Shown here piece after piece: positions 53,529-62,880 of a stretch of 64,000 nt of DNA. Both the position numbers and the translations under genes were made by a program. The stretch spans positions 1-64,000 of the forward strand of contig NZ_QRGR01000025.1 in assembly GCF_003367245.1 (NCBI RefSeq), in the 5' to 3' direction. Each line of letters starts with the position of its first letter. The stretch's first letter is position 1. The notes under the pieces are model-generated. The model worked only from the letters and a program-made list of their open reading frames with translations, ran no database searches and had not been told where the DNA came from. Source of the DNA: Pontibacter diazotrophicus. Lineage in GTDB: Bacteria; Bacteroidota; Bacteroidia; Cytophagales; Hymenobacteraceae.

Positions 53529-53911
53529 GAATTTATTTTTTCAATTTTCATGGTTTCTGCTATTATATAACCTTCAAGTCCTGCAGTCCCCCTTATTTGA
53601 AAGCATTTTGCGGTTCCATTACTAATCATTTCCTTCTCTTCTGGGGCGATACTTTTATAATGCTTGTACCACTTCATCATGTCAGGAAATTCCGATTCTA
53701 AGCCATTCCAATCAGTTTCTTCTATTCCGAAAACGATGTTGTCCTTGTCAATAATTTTGAAATCTTGGTTTATTACTCCATCAAATTTTACTTCTATTAT
53801 TTCCAACTCTTCACGATATCTTGTCATGACGAATGTGATTGTGTTGGAATTAAAATCAAGTGATAGTTTGTCAATCCTACAATCGCCAACTAAATGTGAG
53901 TAATCTTCCAT
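53516..53911 (-). CDS. Hypothetical cassette protein
   Basis: 131 aa from ATG at 53909-53911 (a TTG six codons earlier is less likely). Acidic, soluble, with beta strands (FVMTRYREELEIIEVKFDGV) and two helices; no family recognised. The start is 17 bp from the TGCCAAC box at 53924-53930, where the long repeat copy C begins, the same arrangement as the 227-823 lipoprotein with copy A. Confidence 0.6.
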   Translation of the reverse strand: MEDYSHLVGDCRIDKLSLDFNSNTITFVMTRYREELEIIEVKFDGVINQDFKIIDKDNIVFGIEETDWNGLESEFPDMMKWYKHYKSIAPEEKEMISNGTAKCFQIRGTAGLEGYIIAETMKIEKINSANN

Positions 53912-53927
53912 GCTTTTAATTTCTGCC

Positions 53928-55000
53928 AACTATCGGCTAGCAGGAGTACGACTCCTGCTATCTGCACTATGTATGGAAGTCGTCTGGTCCACTCTTGTAG
54001 CAGTATGTGTTGTTTTAGCGGTTGTTTCACAGACTTTCATCATTATATCTTCCTTCTTCAATATAAGAAACTTTTTGAAGATACCTACTTCCTACACTCT
54101 GTTTTAAGCGGGGGTGGTCCAAAAATTCAACAAGGGGAGGTGGAGCCCGCGGCTAAGTGCTCCCTGTGCACATGAATTCCAGACTTTTGTCCTCCGTTTA
54201 AGGAGAAAACCCAGCTGGAAAAGGCGGCTATAAGAATGAAAGCAGAGCAAATTGATACAATTCCTGCAACGGGGTGCTAGCTGGATATATCCGGATAATA
54301 CACAAATATCCAGATGTATCCGGCTACAGCCACGAAAACAGCTCATTCCGGAAGCTCCAAGCAGAGGGGCATGAGCAGATGCGTCTTTCACAAGGTCAAC
54401 AGTTAGCGTGCTTAGTGCAATTGCTACTATAGCATCATTCTATAGCTTATCATTCTATAGCTTATCAAGTGGCTCACGATCTTGTCTACTATGTGTCAAG
54501 TAACGTGGGTGCAAATCTCAGTGGCCCTGCTGGAACGGTGCCCCGGCAGGGTCTGAATGTAACGCAGGTCTTTCCCCTGATGGGAGTGGCGGAGTATTAG
54601 CAGTGTAAAGCATGTACGGCACAACCTGCTTTCATTCCCCTTTTGTAACATTTTCTCCTGATTCAAAATCAGTTAAAGCCTTCATGGAGGAGAGGCAGTG
54701 TCAGGGCCTTACTCCGTGGATCATTGCAGCGGGGACGGGATGGTCAGCCTGAAGCAGGAAGCACAGTAAGCTTGTATTTTCGTATTTACCTTACTTTTTA
54801 TGTTTATGAAGTAACACGCGGATGGCGCCTGCTTTGCTCAGAGCAGGGAAGCCACTTTTCCGGCAGCGGAAGAATGGAGGGTACCGCAATGAGGAGGCTG
54901 GCGGAAAAGTGGCCAGCAACGGGAAGCTCTCGGACAGATTAGCATAATCTGGCGGAGTGCTGGACGGAGGGGGCAAAGCTTGCTGGGGAGGGGCAATGAC
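53928..55000. repeat. Long direct repeat, copy C (full length)
   Basis: Homologous and co-oriented with copy A (850-1795), including the starting hairpin AGCAGGAGT-ACG-ACTCCTGCT at the AAC/GTT core, the interrupted palindrome near 54279-54330 and the final hairpin GCCACTTTTCCGGCAGC with GCTGGCGGAAAAGTGGC (one mismatch). It also keeps the palindrome CAGATTA-GCA-TAATCTG. No conserved reading frame. Present just upstream of a cassette-like gene in both loci, so it might provide a promoter or a recombination platform for the array. Confidence 0.72.
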
Positions 55001-55134
55001 AGAAGGGGAAAAAGAACGGCAGGAGGAGTGGAGGTGCTGTACCTGGTGAAGAAAGCCAAATCCTGCAGAAGAGCCGGTCCGACAGACAAAGTTTCCCAGC
55101 GCCGTATGATAGAAGGAGCCAACAGCGGAAGAGG

Positions 55135-55383
55135 ATGGATGTTTACCAGTTTAATTGTTATCCCCGTGACACCAGGGCAGACCTTGTCTGGGAGCACGGT
55201 AGGTTTCTGGCCATACGCACAGAGATGGGCTGCAGCGTGGTGCTCTACCATATGTCCGGTTTCTTTGTGGAGGTGTGGTACTCGCCGGAAGATAACCAGA
55301 TTGCCCTGGTGCATGGGTTTGAGCGAAGGGAGCTCCTGGAGCCGTACCTGGAGGTTATCGACCTGGAGAAGCCTATAGAGTAA
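55135..55383 (+). CDS. Small hypothetical protein
   Basis: 82 aa. ATG at 55135 with GAGG just upstream. The sequence (YQFNCYPRDTRADLVWEHGR, FLAIRTEMGCSVVLYHMSGF) looks like a compact beta-rich protein; acidic C-terminus. No family recognised. It stands alone between repeat copy C and the hydrolase gene. Confidence 0.65.
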   Translation: MDVYQFNCYPRDTRADLVWEHGRFLAIRTEMGCSVVLYHMSGFFVEVWYSPEDNQIALVHGFERRELLEPYLEVIDLEKPIE

Positions 55384-55481
55384 ACTACCTCGTCTTCCTC
55401 CTTTCAGGTGCGAGTAAACTATCTCATGTTCAACCTCGCCCTTGCTGTGGGATATAATCCAATTCCGGGGTTCGCTACATT

Positions 55482-56942
55482 TTATTTTCTTTGGTTTTCT
55501 ATTTGGGCCTGTTGCGTTAACCAGTCACCTATAACTTGTAGACCGGCTGGCGAAAATGTTTCCTGTAACTGGAATGGTTCGTCGTAGGCTCCGGTTTTGG
55601 CTGTTTGCATAAAATGGTTTACCCCTGGCAAAATGACCGATTGGAACTGCTGGTTGCCTCCTGCCTGTAACCCTGCTTTCATGGCCGCAAATTCTTTCTC
55701 TACAAAAACCTGGGTGTCCTTGTTGCCACTAACAGCCAGTACGGGTACTTTAATTCGGTTTAAGTTTGGTTTAGGATCGAAATGAAGGAAGTAAAAAAGC
55801 CAATTGCCTGTAAAGGGAGCAATATACATGTTGCTATACTGCGGGTCCATCTCAATTTCTTTATGCCATTGCTGTAGGTTGGCCAGAGCAGTGGCGCTAT
55901 CGGGAGCAGCCCCCACAATTTCGTATGATTTGTCATACATAAGCAAGTCTTCTTTAGCCGCTTCTTCCGTAATACCTCTTGCTTTCAGGGTTGCCCGATA
56001 CTGGGCTTTGCGCGACTCGACTCCGGGTAGCCCAACCCCAGCTAAAAATACCAATCCGGCAACGTCTGGATCATCAGCCGCTACTATCTGGGCTTCCAAA
56101 GACCCTTGGCTATGACCAATAACATAAACTTTGCCTACTTTAATGCGACGGTCTGATCGTAAAGCTTTGACTGCTGCTTTGGCATCTTGCGCAAATTCTG
56201 CTATGGTGGTACCCGTATAATTTCCGGCAGAGGCGCCCACACCCCGCTCATCATAGCGCAGCACGGCAAAACCCCTTCGAGTGAGTTCGTCGGCTAACAC
56301 GCGAAAGGTTTTATGGTAAAATTGCTCGCCGTCGCGGTTATGCGGACCGGAACCTGAGAGCAGTACCACCCCCGGAACCTTTTTCTTGCCTTTGGGAGCG
56401 GTAATGCTGCCGCTAAGGCGCACACCAGGGACGGATCCATTGAAATTAACCGGCCATTCCCGGTAAGGGTAAGGCGGCTGGGGGGTTTGCGGGCGCAGTG
56501 GACGAACAGCCTGAGGGTCTATAGGCTTGAGTTGGAGGGGGATCTTAATTCCGGCACCCGCAACCGATAAAGTGCCGGTAATCTCCCTTTTGTCAGCGTT
56601 GTATTTGGCAATATAAATCCAATGCGCATCAAAGCTTTGAATATGAAATTTAAGGCTGTCGCCTGGCTGAGGAGCAAGCTTAGCCTGCAAACTGTGGAAG
56701 CCCTGAGCAGGTAAATCAAAAAGGGCAGATGTACCTCCGGCCGCATTAGTGGAGAAGTGAAAGACTGCTTGCCTATCATCCTCACTAGGCGATAAACTGC
56801 CGGCCCAATTACCAGTAGGAAGTTCCTGTGCCCAGACTGTCCGAAAAGGTAAAGGAAAGAGGCCTAGGACACAGAGAAAGATAAAACTGAATCGTGAATG
56901 AACAGAAGAAGTATTTAGATAATCTTTTTTGCTTACAGTCAT
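55482..56942 (-). CDS. Secreted alpha/beta hydrolase
   Basis: 486 aa. A signal peptide of ~38 residues ends near VWA-Q. An N-terminal beta domain of ~130 residues precedes the hydrolase. Nucleophile elbow GHSQG near residue 274; oxyanion region VVLLSGSGPHNRDG; acid in SGNKDTQV; His in LPGVNHFMQTA. The family includes Bacteroidota periplasmic esterase/peptidase-like enzymes of unknown substrate. The next gene on this strand is an erythromycin-esterase-family protein. Confidence 0.9.
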   Translation of the reverse strand: MTVSKKDYLNTSSVHSRFSFIFLCVLGLFPLPFRTVWAQELPTGNWAGSLSPSEDDRQAVFHFSTNAAGGTSALFDLPAQGFHSLQAKLAPQPGDSLKFHIQSFDAHWIYIAKYNADKREITGTLSVAGAGIKIPLQLKPIDPQAVRPLRPQTPQPPYPYREWPVNFNGSVPGVRLSGSITAPKGKKKVPGVVLLSGSGPHNRDGEQFYHKTFRVLADELTRRGFAVLRYDERGVGASAGNYTGTTIAEFAQDAKAAVKALRSDRRIKVGKVYVIGHSQGSLEAQIVAADDPDVAGLVFLAGVGLPGVESRKAQYRATLKARGITEEAAKEDLLMYDKSYEIVGAAPDSATALANLQQWHKEIEMDPQYSNMYIAPFTGNWLFYFLHFDPKPNLNRIKVPVLAVSGNKDTQVFVEKEFAAMKAGLQAGGNQQFQSVILPGVNHFMQTAKTGAYDEPFQLQETFSPAGLQVIGDWLTQQAQIENQRK

Positions 56943-57143
56943 AACTTTACTTTTAGTAGTTATACCTTCGTTTTATAAGCTATTCAAAAAGATGCATTTG
57001 GAGGCTAACTCTACAGCGCAAATACCTTGGTTATTAAGTAAATTCTTTGAATTAGGTCGGCCGAGAAGCCCATATATGTTAAACAAGAATAATGGATTGG
57101 GCTTGGCGGTGGCGTAGCTAACGTAAAGGCGGGGTTGGCGTTG

Positions 57144-58484
57144 CTATTTTTCAATACCACGGCTGCTTTCGGCTTTTCTACTTGGCTCCATATCGTGAAT
57201 AAAGAAAACACCATCCAACACCTTAGTCCAGTCAGCCTCAAAGATAATCGATGCGTCAAGCCTTGCGTTCATAGGCTTGCTAATCCAGCTATTTTGCACT
57301 TCCTGTGAGTTCAGGTCCAGAAATGCTGCTTTTTGGTTAGCTAAGTGAAACAGGTAGTTCCAGGTGCCTACTGGAGCAGGCGCTACATTTGTCTTTTGCG
57401 GATAATGCGCAAACCCTGTCTGCCCTTGGAAAGAAAGCGTGCCAATCACATACAGCCTCTCCCCGTACCTTTCGAAGAGGATATCTCCCATGGTGTTCGC
57501 TCCCTTAAAAATGTCCCGTCCTGATTTAGGCACCAAAGTGAAGGTGTTCTTGATGGTGTGGGAGCAGTTTGCCCAAAGGATAACTTTTTTCCCCTTGTAG
57601 GGACCCTCCAACAGCCAAGAGACGTTATCTGCCATCTGCTCATCCCTGATGTTATTAAATTCCCTGCCAGTCATCTCCCCTTTGTCCAGCCTCTGTACTG
57701 ACCAGGTGACTTTAGCCTGAACTATCAGGTTCCTTATCGCCTGTTGCCAAAAGAGCCCTTCCTCAGGTTGCAAAGCAGATAGTAAATCTGTAATATGCTC
57801 AGTGGCCTGTACAAACAACTCTCGCTCCTTTACAGAGGGATAAGGGGGCGGGTAGGAATAATCTGTTACCCAGCCGGCGATTATTCTAAAGCCACGGTAT
57901 TCATCTGATGCCCTGTACGCAGGACTCAACACCTGTACAAGAGAGTCAACTTCATGGAGAAAGAGCTTTCTGCCGTAGTAACCTGTAAACTGGCAGTCAA
58001 AGCCGCTTACTTCCAAGGGATGAGAAGTATTGGCCTGTTGAGCTATGTAGTCAAACAGTGGCTGCACTTGTTCGCTTTGAGCCCATACCTTAAATAGGCT
58101 GTTGTTGAAAGCAGCAAGTGGGTCTTCGTTATTGCTGATACTCTTCCATGCTCTGCGGCAATCATAGAAACCACTCTCGAAAACAACTGCCTCGAAACCG
58201 TACCTGCTGTGTAGCAGTTTCACCACATTGCTGTAGAGTTGGAAGGTAGTTCCGTCACCATGATTCTGCTCACCCAAGAGAATGACCTGCTTGTCTGCGA
58301 GCACCTTGTCAAAATAAGCTATGGCCTGAGAATCAGGGAAAGATGCAAGACTGATGGGAATAGCGTTCTGCCTGAGCCAGGCAACTTTTACATCAGTTTC
58401 CTGAGCTAACACATCCTTGGTAATCATGCCAAGGAGAATCAGGAAAACTCTAAGGTTGCAATATGAAATCAATTTGCTTCCCAT
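57144..58484 (-). CDS. Erythromycin esterase-family protein, secreted
   Basis: 446 aa. The signal peptide (LISYCNLRVFLILLGMITKD, ending near LAQ) is followed by the Ere-like fold: VILLGEQNHGDGTTFQLYSN and FEAVVFESGFYDCRRAW carry the conserved His/Glu-type residues; KKVILWANCSHTIKN is the later His-containing strand. True Ere enzymes hydrolyse macrolides; this secreted branch has not been assigned a substrate, so resistance should not be assumed. Confidence 0.85.
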   Translation of the reverse strand: MGSKLISYCNLRVFLILLGMITKDVLAQETDVKVAWLRQNAIPISLASFPDSQAIAYFDKVLADKQVILLGEQNHGDGTTFQLYSNVVKLLHSRYGFEAVVFESGFYDCRRAWKSISNNEDPLAAFNNSLFKVWAQSEQVQPLFDYIAQQANTSHPLEVSGFDCQFTGYYGRKLFLHEVDSLVQVLSPAYRASDEYRGFRIIAGWVTDYSYPPPYPSVKERELFVQATEHITDLLSALQPEEGLFWQQAIRNLIVQAKVTWSVQRLDKGEMTGREFNNIRDEQMADNVSWLLEGPYKGKKVILWANCSHTIKNTFTLVPKSGRDIFKGANTMGDILFERYGERLYVIGTLSFQGQTGFAHYPQKTNVAPAPVGTWNYLFHLANQKAAFLDLNSQEVQNSWISKPMNARLDASIIFEADWTKVLDGVFFIHDMEPSRKAESSRGIEK

Positions 58485-58510
58485 TTTTTTATTTTAGTGA
58501 CACCCCACTA

Positions 58511-58541
58511 CTGGATAGCAGGAACTGCACTCCTGCTATTC
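58511..58541 (-). promoter_or_regulatory. Hairpin upstream of the Ere-like gene
   Basis: TAGCAGGA-ACTGCAC-TCCTGCTA (58515-58538) resembles the hairpin at the start of the ~1 kb repeats. It lies ~30 bp before the 57144-58484 start, as in the cassette loci, but no GTT core follows. Confidence 0.4.
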
Positions 58542-58690
58542 ACCCAAATGCAGGAGTATATACGGAATTTAACTACCGAATATACTATATATTCTTGTCA
58601 AAATAACACAATCCCGAGTATAGTTTTAGCTCCCCTGAAAGTACCGAATCCCGCATACTCTCCAGGAGGCTGCAAAGGCGATTTCGCTTT

Positions 58691-58954
58691 TTAACACTGT
58701 TCATAATGATACTTATAGATTACATAAAAGAACGGCTCCTCTTCACGGGGAGCCTTACCAATTTTATAAAGGGTAATAGGAACATCAACTGCGACCTCGC
58801 CCTGCTCTACCAGCCGCATGATGACGGCAGCCGTGAACTGTTTGGTGATAGGAGGCAACAGTATAAATTGTTTCGGGACTCTGTCCTTGGTGATGTTCAG
58901 AAGAGCCGTTACGTAGTTTCCGAATGTGCCAAGTAAGTTATATGAAGAAGTCAT
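58691..58954 (-). pseudogene. Fragment of a class C beta-lactamase-like serine hydrolase
   Basis: 87 codons with a central match to the SxxK region of serine hydrolases: TKQFTAAVIMRLVEQGEVAV followed by DVPITLY. In intact proteins this reads S-x-S/T-K-QFTA with catalytic Ser and Lys. The stretch before is not homologous and the rest of the domain is absent. A decayed gene piece. Confidence 0.6.
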
Positions 58955-59082
58955 TGAGGAAAGGCATAGATATGCTTACCTTATTAGCCTTAACTAGAGT
59001 TAAATCTCTCAATGTTTGATTGGTGAGACAATAGTTAAAGCCTTGAGTGGTTGTTACATCAGGCCCATGTAAAATTTGTACT

Positions 59083-60861
59083 ATGCGTTACTATCTGCTT
59101 TTTATATTTCTTATACTGCATAGTACTACAGCTTTAGCTCAGGGTGAAAGCACCAGTACAGAAGGGGTGAAGGAGCCATTCTCCCCCATTGTTGTTGCCT
59201 ACCAGAATGAAGCGCAGGCTTTAACGTTCCAGAAAGAAAATTCCCCCTATTACTCCGATATTTCCGCTCTCTTCAGGCCACAGAAAACAGGCAGCTTAAA
59301 AAAGGAAGCATCTCTTACCGCTTCTTTTGATTTCCCCCCCTTGTGGAAGGACAAAGAATTATTTATCACCCTCACGCCCCAGAGTGCAGCCTTTCAACTG
59401 CTCATTAACGGAAAAGAGGTTGTGCTGATAGAAAAGGGAGTGCCCAATAGGGTAAACATCACCTCTTTTCTCAAAGAGAACCGAAATGTGATAGCGCTAA
59501 AGGTAGCAGAGCCTGGTGCCCTTATCCCAAAGAGTGCCGGTAAAATCATATTGACCGCGACTCCAAAGGTGAATGTTGTAGAGTTTTATACCTATCAATA
59601 CAGAAATCCGCTTCCTTCCAAAGACACAGACTGGAGTATCGAGATGGACTTGATGTTTTACGCCGACTCTCCTTCTCTGCGCGCTAACACTTACCGGTAC
59701 ACCCTTTATGACGCGTCTCTAAAGCACGTAAAGTTAGATACAATCAATATAAAGCGCCTTCCTAAACCAGGTAGGAATGGCCGGATGGGTAGTAGAGGGA
59801 CACGTTTCAACGGGGACAACTTCCTTAAGTGGAACAGCGAAACGCCTTACCTGTACTTCTTAACGCTACAGGTCACCACCCCAGACAGCGAGGTGGTGCA
59901 AGTCCTCAGCACCAAAGTTGGGTTCAGTGTAGTCTCTCAACGCAAAAACAAGATTTACCTGGGCAATAGGCCGCTAGGCATGCCATTGACACTCAATCCA
60001 GTTTTTTATCAAATACCCCTTTCTGCTGACTCACTCGATACACCAGAAGATTTAAAAGTCTCCCTTGTTTCTCTAAAGGAGCACAATGTCAATACCATCG
60101 TGCTCCCTGATGAAGCAACGGGCACTGATATATACGACCTGTGCGATGAACTCGGCCTGTATATCATCCAACGATTAGATTTGCCCAGTCAGGAAGACAT
60201 GAGCGGGCTTTCTGCAGAGGAACAGCTCCAGGTAGTCAACAAGCTCATCACGAACGTTGGTGCAAAGGTGAGGACACTCAAGAACCACCCTTCCATAATT
60301 GCCCTGTCGTTCAACAGAAACCTGACGTTGAAAGGTCCCTATCAACCACTGATGGACACGCTAAACGTAATTGAAAGAGACATATTGTTTCTTTACCCGA
60401 GTAGCGAAATTGACAACCATGTTCCTGTGATAGGAAGCCAGGTCCTGAACTGGCACAGTTTAAGCCAACGGCAACGCCTTCACTTAAAGAAGCGTTACCA
60501 GCCGGTGGACTTTTGGGTGGATGAACTAAATATGCTTCATTTAGCCAATAAATATGATTTTACAGCATTAGACAATGTGGAGTTGTCCTGGGAAATAAGG
60601 GATAATGGAATAATAGTGAAGGAGGGTAAAATTGGCCAAATCAACATCCCACCACAAAAAACCCAGGCTGTCATACTACCCTTTTACTTTAGTGAGTATT
60701 CAACGGCAGAAGGCTATACCTTTCATTTCAGCATAAAGCTAAAGGAGGATACTGACTGGGCTGAAAAGGGACATACTATAGCAGAGGAAGAATTTAGGTA
60801 CGACAGCTCGAATAAAGAAAAGAAACTCATCAAAACCTTCCCTTATAGTAAAGAGCTATAA
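59083..60861 (+). CDS. Glycoside hydrolase family 2-like secreted protein, probable pseudoenzyme
   Basis: 592 aa from ATG at 59083. Signal peptide MRYYLLFIFLILHSTTALAQ. A jelly-roll sugar-binding domain (LTASFDFPPLWKDKELFITL) and an immunoglobulin-like domain resemble GH2 beta-galactosidases. A TIM-barrel-like part follows: KVSLVSLKEHNVNTIVLPDE, DLCDELGLYIIQRLDLP, LKNHPSIIALSFNRN. Where active enzymes have SLGNE, this has SFNRN, so the acid/base Glu is missing. It may bind but not cut sugars. A C-terminal beta domain follows. Confidence 0.8.
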   Translation: MRYYLLFIFLILHSTTALAQGESTSTEGVKEPFSPIVVAYQNEAQALTFQKENSPYYSDISALFRPQKTGSLKKEASLTASFDFPPLWKDKELFITLTPQSAAFQLLINGKEVVLIEKGVPNRVNITSFLKENRNVIALKVAEPGALIPKSAGKIILTATPKVNVVEFYTYQYRNPLPSKDTDWSIEMDLMFYADSPSLRANTYRYTLYDASLKHVKLDTINIKRLPKPGRNGRMGSRGTRFNGDNFLKWNSETPYLYFLTLQVTTPDSEVVQVLSTKVGFSVVSQRKNKIYLGNRPLGMPLTLNPVFYQIPLSADSLDTPEDLKVSLVSLKEHNVNTIVLPDEATGTDIYDLCDELGLYIIQRLDLPSQEDMSGLSAEEQLQVVNKLITNVGAKVRTLKNHPSIIALSFNRNLTLKGPYQPLMDTLNVIERDILFLYPSSEIDNHVPVIGSQVLNWHSLSQRQRLHLKKRYQPVDFWVDELNMLHLANKYDFTALDNVELSWEIRDNGIIVKEGKIGQINIPPQKTQAVILPFYFSEYSTAEGYTFHFSIKLKEDTDWAEKGHTIAEEEFRYDSSNKEKKLIKTFPYSKEL

Positions 60862-61017
60862 AGTTAAGATAGGAACAGAATCGCACCTTTATTTTCAGCC
60901 TCTGAAGGCAGTTTCTCCCATAACTAATGTTATAATAAGTACAGAGATTCTTGCCTGTAAAACATCTAATTACTCCCATGTTTTCTGATAACATGGTTGA
61001 AGCACCCTTTAACAGAT

Positions 61018-61870
61018 CATAAAAAATAAATTAGGTAAACTGCTATCTGATAGCATTACTACCCGTGATAAAACGGCTATTTCCAAGACCTTCTCAGGAC
61101 TGGTAAAGGTAATCTTCCCAGATGGCAAATTTGATAAGGAGGATGCCCAGGAGCTACTGGAATTCGCTATCGAGTGCAGAAGGCGCGTGAAGGAGCAGCT
61201 TCATATCATGGACGAGACCTTTGAGAAAGTTGATTTCAGCTATACCGACAAAGCCACTAGCACGAAGAAGGAAGTACAAACGCTGGAAATCATCGAATAT
61301 GGCGCTAAAGAAAAGGCTCCGGAGACCACGTTTGAAGCAGCACCTGAAAGTGCTATAGTAACTAAACCAGAGGTTAGGGAGGCAGAACCGGAAGCAAGTC
61401 AAAAGATTATCCGAGATAATCAGACAGGCGTTTCCTATGAGAAACTGTTTGGTAGGTAACTGGCAGGAGCTACTGACATAAAGCTAATAGACCCTTATAT
61501 CCGACTGCCGTACCAGCTCCGGAATTTCATGGAATTTACCGCACTGGTCGCCAAAGTAAAAGAAGAGGGTCAGGAGGTAAAGCTGCACCTGATCACCAGC
61601 AACAACGAAGATTACCTGGAGAACGCTAGGGAAGCCTTCAAGGAAATTATTGATTCGCTGGAGCCATCGGGTATATTCTTCTCCTTTGAGTTTGATGAGA
61701 ACATCCATGACCGCTCCATTGAGCTGAATAATGGCTGGAAAATCGTACTTGGCAGGGGACTGGATATTTACCAAAAAACCAATGGCCGGTGCGATATAGC
61801 GGAGTATTACCAGGAAAAGCGGTTGTGTAAGGCCTGTGAGATTACTTATCTTTTTGACTCTAAAGTATGA
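61018..61870 (+). pseudogene. brxL: Remnant of a BREX BrxL-like Lon-related gene with MIT_C-like tail
   Basis: The frame has no start, with a stop upstream, and is interrupted by TAA at 61457-61459. It reads TFSGLVKVIFPDGKFDKEDA and LEFAIECRRRVKEQLHIMDE, matching the C-terminal region of BrxL/Lon-related proteins. Then DNQTGVSYEKLFGR, the stop, and LAGATDIKLIDPYIRLPYQL, ending with IHDRSIELNNGWKIVLGRGL, a MIT_C-like domain. A Tyr codon changed to TAA explains the break. It is the end of a lost BREX-type gene next to the AbiE pair. Confidence 0.65.
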
Positions 61871-61905
61871 GAAGCAAACTCTACAAAATCTGGCTTAAGG
61901 CTATA

Positions 61906-62880
61906 TTAACTTTCTCTGTTTCCAAAAGTCTTGAGGCGTGCAGCGACTGTTTCCAAGTCAGCAATTACCTCCTCCGGGTCAGGCAGCGTGCCATATACAA
62001 GGGAACGGAATTCCTGTTGGTAAGCTGTCTCTAAAGAATTCCAGGCTCCTCCTACATCGGCGAACAGCAGGCAGGCATACAACGGCTGCATGGCCCAGTC
62101 CCCTTGAAACTCGCTGTTGCGGGCATCATCGGCCTGTACAGCTTGGATCATCTCGAAGAAGTCCTCGCTGTGCAGGAAAGCGGTCACTGCAGGTGCTTTT
62201 AGCATGGCGTGCAGGTCGTAGACATGGCGAATCTTGCTACCTAATTCATCCACCGGATTTTCGGCATAAGAGGCCCGCACCAGGGCCAGCACTTTCTCTG
62301 TGAAGGTGCGCTCCAGGCTTACCACATTCACCTCAAAAGGCTCTAGCCCGTACTGACGGATCAGGTCCAGCAAACCACGTTGAGCCATAAACTGGCTGAT
62401 GTAGGTCTTGATCGGCATCAGCTGGTGTGGATTAGGGCTGGCAAAGGAGTTGATCTCGACCAGAATCTTGTCAGTTGCTTGACCGTAGTCTCCCTGCACG
62501 GAGGCTCCGTAGTCGTGCAGTGTTTTGCGGAAGCGGGAGCCTTTGCTGGTCCTGTGCGGGTCATCTACCTCAACCATGTCCTTTGTGATCTCTTTTGAGA
62601 TTTTGCGGATCAGCTGCATGACCTGGTTGTTGGTCATGCCTTCTTCGGCGTTGATGGCCAGGTCGATGTCCTCAGAAAAGCGCTCAATCAGGTTGTAGGC
62701 CTTGGATAGCGAGGTGCCGCCCTTGAAGATGGCTTGCTCCACGTAGGGGGAGTGGGCTAGGCGGTAAAGCACCAGCGTCACCCAGTAGTCTTTCTCCACA
62801 TACACATCCCTGATCTGCAAGGCCTCTGCCGTGGCCGTAATGGCATCCCGAAACACCTCCGGGTTTTGGTGCAGGTTCAT
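61906..62880 (-). CDS. abiEii: AbiEii-family nucleotidyltransferase toxin
   Basis: 324 aa. The nucleotidyltransferase signature FKGGTSLSKAY (GGTS at 54-57) and DIDLAI (71-76) are the metal and NTP sites. AbiEii proteins form the toxin of type IV toxin-antitoxin abortive-infection systems, transferring nucleotides to targets such as tRNA. Its ATG overlaps the antitoxin stop by 4 bp. Confidence 0.92.
   Translation of the reverse strand: MNLHQNPEVFRDAITATAEALQIRDVYVEKDYWVTLVLYRLAHSPYVEQAIFKGGTSLSKAYNLIERFSEDIDLAINAEEGMTNNQVMQLIRKISKEITKDMVEVDDPHRTSKGSRFRKTLHDYGASVQGDYGQATDKILVEINSFASPNPHQLMPIKTYISQFMAQRGLLDLIRQYGLEPFEVNVVSLERTFTEKVLALVRASYAENPVDELGSKIRHVYDLHAMLKAPAVTAFLHSEDFFEMIQAVQADDARNSEFQGDWAMQPLYACLLFADVGGAWNSLETAYQQEFRSLVYGTLPDPEEVIADLETVAARLKTFGNRES

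Noticed and set aside
57067..57138. A further attC-like site after the Ere-like gene
   Set aside because: AAGCCCA and TGGGCTT pair, and GTTAGC and GTTGGCG are nearby, but no matching AAC box sits at the correct outer position.
57144..58484. Macrolide resistance gene
   Set aside because: The fold is that of the erythromycin esterase family, but it has a secretion signal and belongs to a branch without known macrolide activity; a resistance call is not supported.
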